Below are positions 26,795 through 38,559 of a stretch of 64,000 nt of DNA, in pieces (the first letter of the stretch is position 1; every line of letters begins with the position of its first letter). Location: contig CAMRHE010000333.1 of the NCBI GenBank assembly GCA_947044405.1, forward strand, positions 2,046,001 through 2,110,000. Direction: 5' to 3'. A program made the position numbers and the translations under genes. This stretch comes from Leptodactylus fallax. Lineage: Eukaryota; Chordata; Amphibia; Anura; Leptodactylidae. Below the pieces are notes generated by a model, which was not told where the DNA came from, searched no databases, and saw only the letters and a program-made list of their open reading frames with translations.

Positions 26795-27598
26795 TCAGTC
26801 CTCTTCCGAGCAGGTCACGTTTTTACAGTGACTAGCGTGGATCCACGTCGACTTTCCTTCTAACTTGACTGAAGAGGATGTTGTCAGAAGCACTTGGAAA
26901 GGACCATCAAACCGTGGATCAAGGCTCTCATGTGTCTCTTTACCACCACCCAGTCTCCTGGCTTTAGGAAATGTGTTCCCAGTACATGGTTTGGATCTAG
27001 AAGAGAACTGTCCAGTGATGTGAGTGCCATTTTTCACTTTCAATGGTCTCGGGGATCCCATATCTGCACACTACTTCTTTAAGTAGTTTATCTGCAGTTG
27101 ATTTTGCTGTGGCTTTCTGTACCGGAAATGCCTCAGGCCATCCTGAAAAGAGATCAACGCACACAAGCACATACTCATACCTTCCCACCTTTGGTAACTG
27201 TATATAGTCAACCTGCAATCTCTGAAACAGGTACAAGGGCTTTGGGATGTGTTTCTGCGGAACCTTTACTTTTTGGCCCACATTATGCCTAGCACATGTC
27301 ATGCAGGCTTGCACGTATTTGGCTGCAGTTGTGCTAAAACCTGGATCTACCCATCGTTGCTCACCAGGTCACACATGGCTGTTTTTGAGTGGTGCACTTG
27401 AGAATGAGCTGCTTGCGCCATCATTGGGAACAATGTTCTTGGTAAACATACTCTCTTACCACTGACCATCAGGCCTTGTTCATCTTCTTTTGCACCTTGC
27501 TGCTCCCAAGTCTTCTTTTCTTCTGGACCGGCTTGGTCCTGCAATGTTTTTAGAACCTGAAAAAAGAGCTGAGAAGCTTGCTCTGGTATGGTAACCAC
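26795..27598 (-). pseudogene. Retroviral integrase with internal deletion
   Basis: The zinc-binding and first catalytic regions are readable on the minus strand (27598-26997): a CMTCARH zinc-site piece, then QVDYIQLPK holding the first catalytic Asp, then CVDLFSGWPEA. The region of the second catalytic Asp is mutated. The frame then jumps to the C-terminal domain ([12 protein letters not shown], about 27061-26795). Compared with the intact integrase at 62960-63970, most of the segment holding the catalytic Glu and the linker is missing, so this copy is catalytically dead. Confidence 0.85.
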
Positions 27599-28205
27599 TA
27601 GTGTTGAGGCATGTTCCCTAGGCTTTTCTGCAGCTAGTTTGGCGGCAGCATCTGCCCTTGCATTATCTCTATTCTCTTTTGTATCAGCCTTGGTGGCAGC
27701 ATGATCTCCATTAGCTCCTGAATAGCCTGGAAATCCTTTATAAGCATACCATTAGAACTAAGGTAAGCTCTTACTCTCCAGATCGGACCATAGTCTTATT
27801 CTATATCAAAGGCATAGCGGGCTTACCCTCAGCTATTTTACACCGTTTCAGTGAGTGCTTTCAGTTCAGCTTCTTGAGCTGAGACCTGTGGGGGTAATGG
27901 TTCTGCTTGTTTACCTCATGTTCACTGGCATATCTGGTATAGAATTTGCCATCCTTCCAAAATCGAGAGCCATCTACAAAAGAACTCAAAATCAGAGTTA
28001 GCAATAGATTCATCATTTACATGACCAAATCCTACAGTTTATTGCTGCATCAGTTATATACAGTTCATCAGAAAATACATGTGTGTACAGGTTGTTTCAC
28101 TGTTGTCCTTCCTTCCCCCCCCCCTGAATCTATTGGTAACAGGGTATAGGGATGGAGTGTCGTGCAGCGTGCAAGGGTGACATTAGGAGGCATAAGTAAG
28201 GCACA

Positions 28206-29295
28206 CTATAATATGAGTTGTCTAGCCATTGAAATGTGCTTAGGCTGGGCCTGGGTCAATATGCCATGTACATCATGAGGAGTAAGTACTGTGACAGGGA
28301 AATCCAATACGATTTCTGCACCTTTCTCCAGGGCCAATTGGACTGCAGCTACTGCCCTAACACAAGAAGGTGCTCCTCTGGACACTGGGTCTAATCTAGC
28401 AGAATAGCAAGATACTGGTCTTTGTTGGTGTCCATGAGTCTGAGTAAGCACTGCTGTTGTGTGTCCCAACATTTCGTTACAGTAAAGAGAAAAAGTCTCA
28501 TCATAATTAGGAAGTCCTAAAACTTGTGTAAATAAGTGCCAACTTAATGGAGTGGAAGTTTTCCACTGCCTGTTCTGGTTTAGTGATGCAGTCATAGAGA
28601 GGTTGCATTAACAGGGATACATTACAGATCCACTGTCTGCAGTAGGACACAAGGCCTAAGAATGTCCTAAGTTGTGTCACACCATTCGGGGGTTTAGGCT
28701 CCTGTATGACCTGAAGTCTATCAGGGGTCAGATGTCCTTGTAAAATGCAATGACCTAGAAAAACAACTTTAGTAAGGCAGAACTGCAATTTGAACTTAGA
28801 TGCTTTACATCCATTTTCTGCTAAAAAGCACAACCGAGATACTGATGCTTGTACATATCTCCTAGGAGGGGCAACATAAAAAAAGCAGGTCATCCACATA
28901 CTGGAGTAGCACCATGCCCTGCAGTATACGGGGTGGGAGAATTCTGTGCCCCTTGTGGTAGCACTGTCCAGGCATATTGTTTATCCTTCAAGGTAAATGC
29001 AATGTGACTATTACTGGGGGTACTGGCAATTTGCCTATATCTGTTTTTCCTTTTGCCAGAGGTAATAGGGCACACAACCTAGATTTTCCTTTACACTAAC
29101 TACCTCTGCATTGTTTTGCTTTGTCAGGAAAATCAAGGAGTGTAGGGAACATAAGGTGTCTTCTGACATTACTGGTAACAGTGAGACCATCCCATCTGGT
29201 TCATACATAATGTGAGCCATTAGGGCTTGTAAAACATCTGATCCCAGCACGTTAACTGAGACAGACTCACTGACACGGAATCTAGTGGTAATCAT
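28206..29295 (-). pseudogene. Retroviral reverse transcriptase and RNase H, degenerate
   Basis: Minus-strand fragments in three frames. FTLKDKQYAWTVLPQGAQNS is the LPQG region of gamma/epsilon retroviral reverse transcriptases. The polymerase catalytic YVDD region falls at a frame break (near 28890). The thumb is readable (FLGHCILQGHLTPDRLQV). The RNase H start follows (28595-28206) with LTPHDVHGILTQ. At least two frameshifts are present. An N-terminal piece at 29295-29035 probably belongs to the protease/RT junction. Confidence 0.8.
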
Positions 29296-30884
29296 AAGTT
29301 ATCTCATAGGGAAAAAACATTGTCAGCGTGCAAAACAGATTTGTTAGCTCTAGTATATAATGTATCTAGCTTCTTTGCCCCTGCAGTTTGGCTTCAGAGA
29401 CCCCAGGCATTCAGTGCAAGTTTTGTTTTGTAAATACAGTGAGTCAGACACATGTGAGGCAGAGCTGCTGGGGGGAGAGATGTGAGCAGAGCTGCTGAGA
29501 CAGACATGTTATGTCTGGGGGAGTCTAAGAGCCACTTGTTCCTCTTTACTTCACAGTATATAGTTAGGTATGTGTTACCCCCTATATACTCACAGGACCT
29601 AGCTAGTAACCGTAGTTAGGGATCCATATATATATATAGTTCAGGGCAGTGATAGGTTAGGCTTCCGAAGGCCAACTAGCTAGTTAGAGGCCCGGTGGTA
29701 CTAGTAGTTTAGCTGGCAGGTTAAGGACTCAGTGTTAGGGTAGTCAGGCCTGCATCTACTGCCGTCACCGTCGCCCTGTTTGCTGCCTGTGAAGAATCTC
29801 ACCATCATCATCATCTCCTGATCGGCTGTCTGTCATCTCCTGGAAGAATCCGAGGATCCACAGTCATCCAAAGGGGCCCCTGCATCTCTTCTGTTGCCTG
29901 GAGGTATTGTGCACTGGACTCTTGCTATATATCTATATATATACCCGGGTATATAACCTAAGACGGTTGAGGACTTGCTGGTTGTTGTAGTATTGCTGTG
30001 TTCTGAGTATATTTTATGTATGTATTATTACCCTGTTGATTCTTATAAAGCTACTGTTATAACCTTATGTGGTATCTGTATGTATTCTTCAGACTGTGAG
30101 ATTAGTACAGTGATCCTTGTTAAGGCTACTAACTGTACTTCATGGGTAAGTCCCAGGAAGAGATCCTCCCTGTAATACAGAGGCTCTATCCTGGGTGGAG
30201 GCACTGATATATTTCATATATGTTCCCACTCTTCCCTTCAGCGAAGGCTTCAGGTCCCATTATACACACAGGTCAGCGCCAGAGTCTGTTGCGGGAGGGA
30301 TAATACTCATACCCCCCCCCCCCAAATAGGGCTACACTAGTCATACATCTACTCAAATCCTAAGCAGATACAGGATTTCTAGACCATATACATGACTCTA
30401 TCATACACTTTCTTGCAAATCATAGCATTCATTCCATCACACTCAGAAATTCCTTCAAATGTGCATTATAAACAAAAAGACATTACAAAACAGATATGCG
30501 AGTTACTTCTAACTCACTGAAACAATGGATTTTCTTCTACAAACATGTACACAATACTCTAGATTAGGCCTTCTATTGTTTAAGGGGGATGGACTACAAA
30601 AGCAACAGTTGCTACCTCACCAGTCTGAGGAATCTTTAAACAATATCCAAACACACTTTATTGCACCAAGCTCAACTTCCTCTGAAACCTTCAGTTACTA
30701 ACTTGCTGAAACACTTTGTTTTCTGAGAGTCACTCCACTTTTCTCCATCTCACTCCACTTACTCCACTTTTCAACATTCAGAAACCCATCTTTTCACATC
30801 TTATCATTATCACCTATCTTGCTCTTTTGGCACTTTCACTTGCCTAATAGAGCACCCCTTCACCTACGTCAGCACCCTCTTTTA
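29296..30884. other. Proviral interior without readable gag
   Basis: This lies where the gag-protease region should be, but I find no open frame with capsid or nucleocapsid motifs on the minus strand. It contains TA-rich tracts (near 29630 and 29930) and a C run (30308-30321). Part of it may be another, unrecognised insertion. Confidence 0.45.
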
Positions 30885-30898
30885 CTCTCACAATCTCT
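30885..30898. repeat. L1 target-site duplication, left copy
   Basis: CTCTCACAATCTCT, identical to 37131-37144. Confidence 0.93.
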
Positions 30899-31139
30899 TT
30901 TTTTTTTATATAACTGTAATTTTATTGAAAAATTTTTCATTAACAAGGAATAAAGAAAAAACAAAAAAACAATAATAATCAAACAGGAAGCATTGAGGTA
31001 AATAGAGGCTATCTGCCTCCTCCCCCTTAAGCAATATGCATTTAAATTAAGCAGTGAACAAGGGAGGGGGGAATGGAGGGGTTAAGAAGACAAGGGTAGG
31101 ACCAAAGGGAAGGGGGGGAGGGAAGGAGAGGACTAGAGA

Positions 31140-34100
31140 TCAGAGACCCTGTAATGTACAATACATGTCCCAGGGTGCCCAAATAGCCCCAAAGGCTTCC
31201 TGTGAATTATGTAGGCCAGCAGTCAGGTATTCAAGACTCCTCACATCCTTCATTCTAGCCACAAGCTCAAGACTAGATGGGGGACTCACCTTCTTCCAGT
31301 TTCTAGCTATGAGAGTTTTAGCTGCAGTACAAAGATGCAAGAAAAGCCTGGATGACTTATTGCTCAGGTGTCTGGGGGGAAGGTTCAGGAGATAAAGAAG
31401 AGGGTCAAGAGGAACCTCTTGCAAAAAGAGAGCAGTCGTCAGAGTCCTGACCTCCCTCCAAAAACCGAGGATGAGAGGGCACGTCCAAAAGATATGGTGC
31501 AGGGTACCCACCGCAGCTCCACAGCGCCAGCACCATGGGGGAACTAATGGGTTTAAAGTATGAAGGAGAGCCGGAGTATGATACCAATGCATCAACAGCT
31601 TATACTGCGTTTCCCTAAACGTAATGCACTGAGATGATTTCTGGGCCCGAGACCATACAATCCGCCACTGTTCCTGGGAGATGGGTTTACCCACCGCCTC
31701 CTCCCATTTAAGCATATAGCGATGATTAACAGGAGAGCCTGTAGTTTGTGAGTTAAGAAGTTGGTAAATAGAGGATATAAAGCCCCTAGTGGACGTGCCT
31801 GCACGGCAAATCTTTTCAAAAGCGGTGGGGAGTGACACCTTAAGAGACCCATGGAGGGAGCGGACAAAGTGAACCACCTGCAAGTAATGGAACCATTCAG
31901 TACTTGGCAGGTTTTGATTAGCTGTAAGATAAGCAAAGGACCTGAGTTCCAAGGTTCCAGGGTCAACCATGTCAGCAATCCGGTAAAGGCCAGCTTCAGA
32001 CCACACTTTAGTCATGGCAGAAGTCAGGCTCTCTGGGAGAAGGGAGTTGTATAGTATGGAGACCATAGATGAGCGCGGGGACATCAGGGAGAATCTAGCA
32101 CAACAGGTAGACCAGATAGATCTAGTAAACCGAATGGGGCCCAACAGGTACGAGGCAGGGGGGGTGGGGGGGGAGCTGACCCACAGAAGCGCGTTAGGAT
32201 GCATGGGTGCCAGCCATAGCTTCTCTATCTGCACCCATCTGGTGTATGCTGGCATAGCCGCCCAGAATGGGATATGGCGTAAGTGGGCCGCCCAGTAATA
32301 ATGTAACAGATGTGGGACAGCCATACCCCCAGACCCCCTATCCGCCAGCATAACAGATCTAGGTATTCGGTGTCGTTTTGCTTTCCAGATAAACTGGAAG
32401 ATAGCTTTCTGTAGGTTCCGTAATTCTCCCCGAGGTATCGCGACTGGGAGCGTCTCGAAAAAATACAGTAGCTTCGGGAGGAGAGTCATCTTGACCGCAG
32501 CAATTCTCCCCAAAAGGGAGATAGGCAAGGGTTGCCATTTGTCCAATAGGGCTCTTAGCTCACAAAACAACCGCGGGTAGTTTGCCGAGTAGAGGGTCGC
32601 ATAGGAGGTGGATATATGGACTCCCAGGTAGCGGATAGAGGACTCCCGCCACTGGAAATCGTAATTACTGCGGAGGAGAAGGAGAAGGTCCCGTGGGATG
32701 TTAAGTGGGAGTGCCTCAGTCTTCGCGGGGTTCACCTTATACCCTGAGAGATCACCATAGGTCTCTAGCGAGCGCAGCAAGTTTGGAAGGGTAGTATGAG
32801 GGGAGGTGAGAGTGAGGAGTACATCGTCCGCAAAGAGAGATATCTTAAATTCCTTATCTTGGACCATGATGCCCTTGATATTAGGGTCTCACCTAATCTT
32901 GGCCGCTAGCGGTTCAATGCAGAGGGCAAATATGATGGGTGACAGGGGGCAACCCTGCCTAGTGCCATTTCGAATAGTGAAGAAGGGCGAAGATGCATGG
33001 GGAAGCTTAATTGCTGCTGAGGGTAAGGAGTAAAGGGCCTGGATAGCTGTGAGAAACGGTCCCGTAAGCCCGAACGCCTTAAGCGTAGTATGCATAAACG
33101 ACCAATTTATGCGGTCAAAAGCCTTTTCAGTGTCCAGGCTCAAGAGAAGGGCCGGGGTAGAATAATGATTGGCCACCTCCACCAAATCCACAGTCCTCCT
33201 GGTGTTGTCACCACCCTGACGACAGGGGATGAATCCCACCTGGTCCTTATGGACAAGCAGAGGGAGCCAAGCATTCAGTCTATTGGCTAAGAGTTTGGTG
33301 AAAAGTTTCAGGTCCGTGTTCAGCAAAGCAATCGGTCGGTAGTTAGCACAATCCTGCAAGTCCTTACCCGGTTTAGGGACCAATGTGAGTAGTGAAGAGA
33401 GCATAGTCGGGGGTATAGGGGAACCTGAAAGGAAGGAATTGAAGAGGGACAATAGATGAGCAGAGAGTTCACCCTGGAAAACCTTATAATAATTGTAAGT
33501 GAACCCATCTGGGCCTGGGGCTTTCCCATTTGGGAGGTCCCTCAGGACCCCTTCTAGTTCCTCCCTGGTGATGGGGGTGTTCAGGGAGGTTAGGGCCTCA
33601 GGAGGAAGGCGTGGGAGACAACAATCCTTTAAATAGTCTTCCAGTAGTGTTGAGTCATCCCCAGGGAGTAGTGCTCGTGGGGGGGGTAAGTCATACAGCT
33701 TAGAGTAGTAAGAGTAGAACGCCAGCGCCACAGCATCAGGGTGATGTTGAAGAGTACCCGCGGGGTCACGGACAGAGTGTGGTGTGGAAGAGGCCCGATG
33801 ATCCCTGAGGGTTCCTGCCAGGAGGGTATGAGATTTATTACCTCGTTCAAAAAACCGCTGACGGGTATAAAGGAGAAGTCGTTCCACATGGCGGGTCTCC
33901 AAATCACGGAGGTCCGCCCGGGCCAGGACCAAACGGCGAAGAACCCCCAGGGATGGATGCGCTGCCAAAGTCGTCGTAAGGGACCGAATACGGGCTTGGA
34001 GGAGCTGTTCCTGGGCCTGTCTGTCCCTTTTAAGCCTAGAAGCCAATGCGATACAGCATCCTCTCATGACCGCCTTATGGGCTTCCCAGAGAATGGCAAG

Positions 34101-35048
34101 AGAGTCTACCGAGCCTAAGTTGTCCCTAAAATAATCTATCAAGTGTGTGCGCAGGGTCTCGAGGGAGGTCGGCGAATTGAGCAGTGTTTCGTTAAGACGC
34201 CAATGACATTGGCGAGTAGGCACTGGAGTCGTAGATAAGGTAACCACGACTGGGGCATGATCAGACCAGGTGAGAGGGCCAATGTTCGTGTCCCTAAGCA
34301 AACGAAGAGCGGGAGCATTTCCAAAGAAGTAGTCAATGCGGGTGTGAGTGTTATGAGGGTGAGAAAAGAAGGTGTAGGAGCGCGCCGTAGGATTGTCCAC
34401 TCGCCAAAGGTCATACAAAGAGTGGGCGCGGATCAGCCTGCGGAACTCCCTTGCAAGTTGGGCCAACCTATGGGGGGTTGGGCCCTGGGGTAACGCCAGA
34501 CGATCCGCCCGTTCAGAGAAGACCATGTTAAAGTCTCCCCCCACCAGCCAAGCTGATGGTGGGAGAGCGCGCAGACGGGAGAATACCCGGCGCAAGAACG
34601 GGATCTGTGCTGAATTGGGGGCATAGACATTGCATAAAACAATCGGGGCACCATAAAGGAGCCCCTCCAAGATAACAAACCGGCCACCTGGGTCTATGTG
34701 GGAAGTCGTCACTGTAATTGGGCAGGATCGAGAAAGAAGGATAGCCACCCCAGCTCTGCGTCGATTGTGGAAGGCTGAAAAAGCTACGGGAAAATAATGC
34801 TTAGCGAAGGCAAAAGTACCAGCGCGGTCAAAATGAGTCTCCTGAAGAAACGCCACATCCGCTCGTAAGGAGCGGAGTTCTCTAAGGACATGGCGCCTTT
34901 TAATGTTGGAACCCAGGCCCTTGACATTAATTGTCACGCACCTAACCATTGGGACCCAGGATTGGAGGACAGTGGCGGATTGCAATAAGCTCACCCATCT
35001 CACATGACGCTGGCAAGTTTCCCTCGGAGAGGCAAAAGGGCAATCCAC
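31140..35048 (-). pseudogene. L1 ORF2 endonuclease/reverse transcriptase, one in-frame stop
   Basis: ORF2 nicks the target with an AP-type endonuclease and copies the LINE RNA there. The frame is open from 35048; the likely start is the Met at 34949 (MVRCVTINVKGLGSN). The endonuclease spans about residues 1-230, with GDFNM and the catalytic SDHAP motif. The reverse transcriptase follows with PKPGKD...NYRPIALLN, RQGCPLSP and the catalytic FADD. Near the C end a Cys-rich knuckle (CWRCGAAVGTLHHIFWTC) is present. The only lesion is a TGA at about 32888-32890, where AGG-TGA-GAC suggests an arginine CGA changed by CpG decay. Reading frame is otherwise continuous for about 1300 codons. Confidence 0.93.
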
Positions 35049-35516
35049 AAACAGGAACCCAAAGTCGAGGCAGGGTCTCTAGATCAGGGAGGGGGGGGAA
35101 AGAGAGGGAGGGAGGGAGGCAAAAGACATCGTAAATGACAAAGTAAAAATAAAAACAGTTAAACAATACTTTGTGGGCGAGGCTAAGTCACTCGCCTGGG
35201 GACCAATGAGGGCAGCCAGAGGTCCAATCAGGATCAATGGCCGCACAGTCCAAGTATCCCCTTAGGGGGGAGAGCGTGGACAGGAGGTCGGAGGGGAGGC
35301 GGTGGATCCCCAACCACCAGTAAAAAGAAGGAAGGAAGGGGAGTCACCGGAACCCCACCCCGCCCCCACTCCGCTAAAACAATCCAATAATAAGCATAAT
35401 AGATGAGACCCGTAGACCTAAAAAAAGAAAAAAGAGAAGCAAACATAACATTAAGGCATGCAGATTCCAAAGCACCACCGAGAAAAGGGAGAACGTCTCA
35501 AGGGGGGGCAGCCTCC

Positions 35517-37030
35517 TCAGGGATCAGTCTCCAGCCGGGGCCTCCGAGTGGTCACCACCGCGGAGGATGCATGACGTCGTCTGGGCTCCAATCGTTGCCA
35601 AACCGGTGGTGGGGGAGGTGGTGGAGAGAATAGCTCCCAGTCTGTTAAATCCGGCAGGGGAACATCCAATAGGTCACAGAAGAGAGGCAAATCCGCAAAG
35701 GAGTGAAGCGTAGCGGATCGACCATCCCTACGAGCAATGAGAGCAAACGGAAATCCCCACCGGTAAGGAATTTGGTGCTCCTGAAGAATCTGGAGGAGGG
35801 GTCGGAGATGGCGGCGTTTCTGGAGGGTGATTAGCGACAGATCCTGATTGTAGATAGAATTGTAGTGGAGCTCCCTGAAACTCGAAGTCTTTGAGTTTGC
35901 GCACTTTGCTCATTATAGCCTCTTTAAGGGTGAAGTCGTGGAGGCAGCAGATGACATCACGGGGTGTGGCGGAAGATCCTCTGGGTCGAAGGGCTCGATG
36001 TGCCCTATCAAACTTAATTTTGTGGGACGGGGGCTCCTGCAGTATAGTGTTGAAGACAGCCTCCAGCAGAACAGGCAGATCCTCAAATTGGTCAGCCTCT
36101 GGGAGTCCCTTGATGCGTATATTGTTGCGCCGGCCCCTGTTGTCAAGATCCTCCAAGTGGCGTTGCATGTCCCGTATAGCTGAACCCTGTTCAGTGGTAG
36201 TATCATGCAGTGAGGCAACATAGTCCCTGGTAGTGTCATGGTCATTCTCCAGCGTGTCCATTCGGTTAGCAATGGAGTGTAAATCAGTGCGGAGGGTAGC
36301 AATTTCAGATCGGAAGGATGCTGTGATTTCCGCAACCATACTTTTAAGGTCTTGTTTAGTAGTAAGTTGAGGAAGAAGGTCCACCATGGATGATGGTGCT
36401 GAAGATGGGCCTGGAATGCAGCTCTGGGGGTACAGGACTGGAGGGGGGGGAGCCATAATCCTTGGGAGTGTGGGGCGGAGGAGCCTCTACGCTAGCGCCT
36501 TCCACCGCGCCATCCCCCCCTGAGCTATGGAGGGGAGGGGCGATGGGGGAAGATAGTAGATGGGGGGCCACAGAGACCAGCTCTGTGGCCACAGGCTGCA
36601 ACTCATCAGCGGTGTAGGAGGGAGCAGAGCCACTGACCTCAGAACTCCTTGAGAAGCTGGAAACATCCGGGGTCCTCTCATGCCGCTCTGCCAGGAGTGC
36701 TGGTGAAGCAGAATGTAGTTGCTGGGACATCCCAGGGTGAGGAGACTGTGGGAGTACTCGTGCTGGGGAAACTCTGGGTTGCCCAGGCGCCGACAGGGAT
36801 CTCTGTTGAAGCGGCGCTCCGCTGGCTGACAGGGGGAGTGTGGGAGGAGAGAAGCTGCGCTGCGACCCCTGTGCCTGGAGAGCGGAGGAAATCCAAGATG
36901 GCCGCCCCGCAGCAGCCTGGCCCGGTAGAGAAGGCCGCTGGGCCAGAAAGGCGTCCAGGGTGGCCCCCCCAGACCTCTCCACGGGCGCTGGGGTGCCCGG
37001 GGCCACCTTCCTCGGTAAGCGCTTGCCCAT
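35517..37030 (-). pseudogene. L1 ORF1 RNA-binding protein, two frameshifts
   Basis: ORF1 proteins of L1-type LINEs form coiled-coil trimers that bind the LINE RNA. The N-terminal segment (MGKRLPRKVAPGTPAP..., 37030 to about 36400) is Pro/Ser-rich. After a frameshift in 36356-36456 comes a heptad-rich coiled coil (TTKQDLKSMVAEITAS onward) and the RRM-like core with the conserved RRNNIRIKGLPE and FDRAHRAL. A second frameshift near 35860 moves the C-terminal domain to a third frame that ends at 35517. Two shifts make the copy non-coding, unlike the almost intact ORF2. Confidence 0.88.
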
Positions 37031-37130
37031 ACTGCGCCTGCTGAGGGGTCCACGGGTCTCAGTAGCGAGCGGAGGAGCGGAGAAGGACCTGCGCGCGTGC
37101 TACTCCATGCGCGTCCAGGCCACGCCCCCC

Positions 37131-37144
37131 CTCTCACAATCTCT
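37131..37144. repeat. L1 target-site duplication, right copy
   Basis: CTCTCACAATCTCT, identical to 30885-30898. Confidence 0.93.
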
Positions 37145-37822
37145 ATAGCTGGAATTCCTCTATTCTTAGGATCAGCCTCACACCGCCCAGGCAAATTCTC
37201 CATGATTTGCCTAATCTTCTGTGACGAACCTCAAAGGGTACAAAATACGGTACAGGTACCTCTCGGACGCCCTGCGTTTAACGACACACTTCTTATACGC
37301 AAACCTCCAAAAAGGATATCTCTCGGGCGCCCAGCACTTAATTAAGGCAACATCTTGCCTTAAAACCTCAAAGGATATCTCTCGGCACCCCAAAAAGTGT
37401 TAACTACGTACAAGGAACTCATACAGTAGCCCCAGGCTACTACTTTCTCCTCTACCTTAACTGAGGAGATGGGCGATGGGCTAATCTTTCCTGGCTAATC
37501 TTTCCTTAATAACTTTCCACAGGGTCCAACACATAAACAAACCAAATGGGATGTATAACAAAACAGCAGAAAATTTCTATATTAGTTATTCTTCAAATAC
37601 GGATACTTCATAAACAGGGTTCTTAAAAAGACCAGAGGATTTACTTTCCTTACAACTCACCCGGCATCCAGAGAGGGCACATAAGACAAGGAGGAGTGGA
37701 AAGTGGAGACAGTAAGAAGAAGGCTTCTTACCCTGCAGCTGCTTTTGAACCAGTTTCCAACGTCTCCTTGTCCAATTGTCCTTTCCGTCTGTTTTGTACG
37801 GATGTGTAGTAAATTACCTCTG
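37145..37822 (-). other. Proviral leader region
   Basis: Sequence between the primer-binding site and the L1 insertion. It contains a short, imperfect direct repeat built on AAGGATATCTCTCGG (near 37250-37390 on the plus strand). No gag start was identified with confidence. Confidence 0.5.
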
Positions 37823-37840
37823 GTCCACCTGGGGACGCCA
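37823..37840 (-). other. Proviral primer-binding site
   Basis: Minus-strand TGGCGTCCCCAGGTGGAC begins five bases after the 5' LTR and starts with TGG, the complement of tRNA CCA. I could not name the tRNA. Confidence 0.7.
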
Positions 37841-37845
37841 ATTTC

Positions 37846-38238
37846 TGTGAGCGCAATCCGCTCTAAGTATCGCCGTATTGAAGTCCAAATTCATAAAGTT
37901 GATGTATGAGCTAGCTCAGAGAGAGACACACACATACGCAGTTATTGTGTATATAGTGGGTTCTGCTTTAATGGAGGGAAAAATGTAGTTTTAAGTACAT
38001 TGTAGACAAAGAACAGGTCAGGTTACTGTAATTAGCATAACATGATGGTGGCAAAGTTGTAAAATAGTTCTGGCACATGGCTATTGGATAAGAGACAAAA
38101 GAGGGGCCGCATCCCCTTAAGCCATCTGGTGGGGGATAAGCTCTCTAAACAAAAGAGGAATGTAAAATGGGTACAGGCATGGCCCACATGGCCCTGGAAT
38201 CCAAAATGGAGGATACAATAGCTGAGTCATCCTCCACA
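37846..38238 (-). repeat. Proviral 5' LTR
   Basis: Same TG...CA ends as 24699-25089 and collinear with it. On the minus strand it is followed by the primer-binding site, which fixes the orientation of the provirus. Confidence 0.9.
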
Positions 38239-38559
38239 AAATTATATGTCCAATAATACAAACAAGACATATGGTGACAGTCTCTATTTGCCTATGTGGG
38301 TTCGATACATTGAATAATGGTAACAGGGCCCACCTTTTTAACCAGTACTCGGCTTCAGACTACCACCACCAACCCTAAATCAGTGTGTCGTTATTTATGT
38401 ACAGCTGTGTGTATAGTCACAGATATCACCGTTGCCCTTAGTATAGGGTAAACTTATGCTCCCCCACATACAAAATTTCAGAGCTATCCTGGGTAAACCC
38501 ATACATAGCTAATTTGTATCAACTGCTACACCCATTAATCTGCTTGGCTGGTGATGTGT
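38239..38559. other. Anonymous sequence right of the provirus
   Basis: No gene or known repeat recognised. It does not continue the Tc1 terminus found left of the provirus. Confidence 0.5.

Larger units (their letters stand above)
30899..37130 (-). mobile_element. Full-length L1-superfamily LINE
   Basis: A 6.2-kb minus-strand element with both ORFs, ending at its 3' side (30899 onward) in a short A tract preceded by AATAAA on the minus strand. It is flanked by perfect 14-bp duplications. The 5' part (36480-37130) is GC-rich, as expected of a LINE promoter/ORF1 start. It inserted into an already resident provirus. The perfect target duplication and a single stop in ORF2 make it one of the youngest insertions in the window. 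Confidence 0.95.
24699..38238 (-). mobile_element. Endogenous retrovirus (class I/epsilon-like) interrupted by an L1
   Basis: Two direct LTRs of about 392 bp bracket the element. The order on the minus strand is 5' LTR, primer-binding site, leader, unresolved gag region, pol (reverse transcriptase, RNase H, integrase), env, polypurine tract and 3' LTR. A 6.2-kb L1 is inserted in the interior, so the provirus itself is about 7.3 kb. The LTRs differ at roughly 15-20 positions by eye, so the copy is old, and all coding regions are broken. The flanks (CACC on the left, AAAT on the right) show no target duplication, which is unusual for an intact provirus. Confidence 0.88.

Noticed and set aside
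33090..34626. Plus-strand ORFs inside the L1
   Set aside because: They are antisense to ORF2, which has all catalytic motifs in order.
35403..37148. Plus-strand ORFs of 60-131 codons in GC-rich sequence
   Set aside because: They lie opposite L1 ORF1; GC-rich DNA has few stops by chance.
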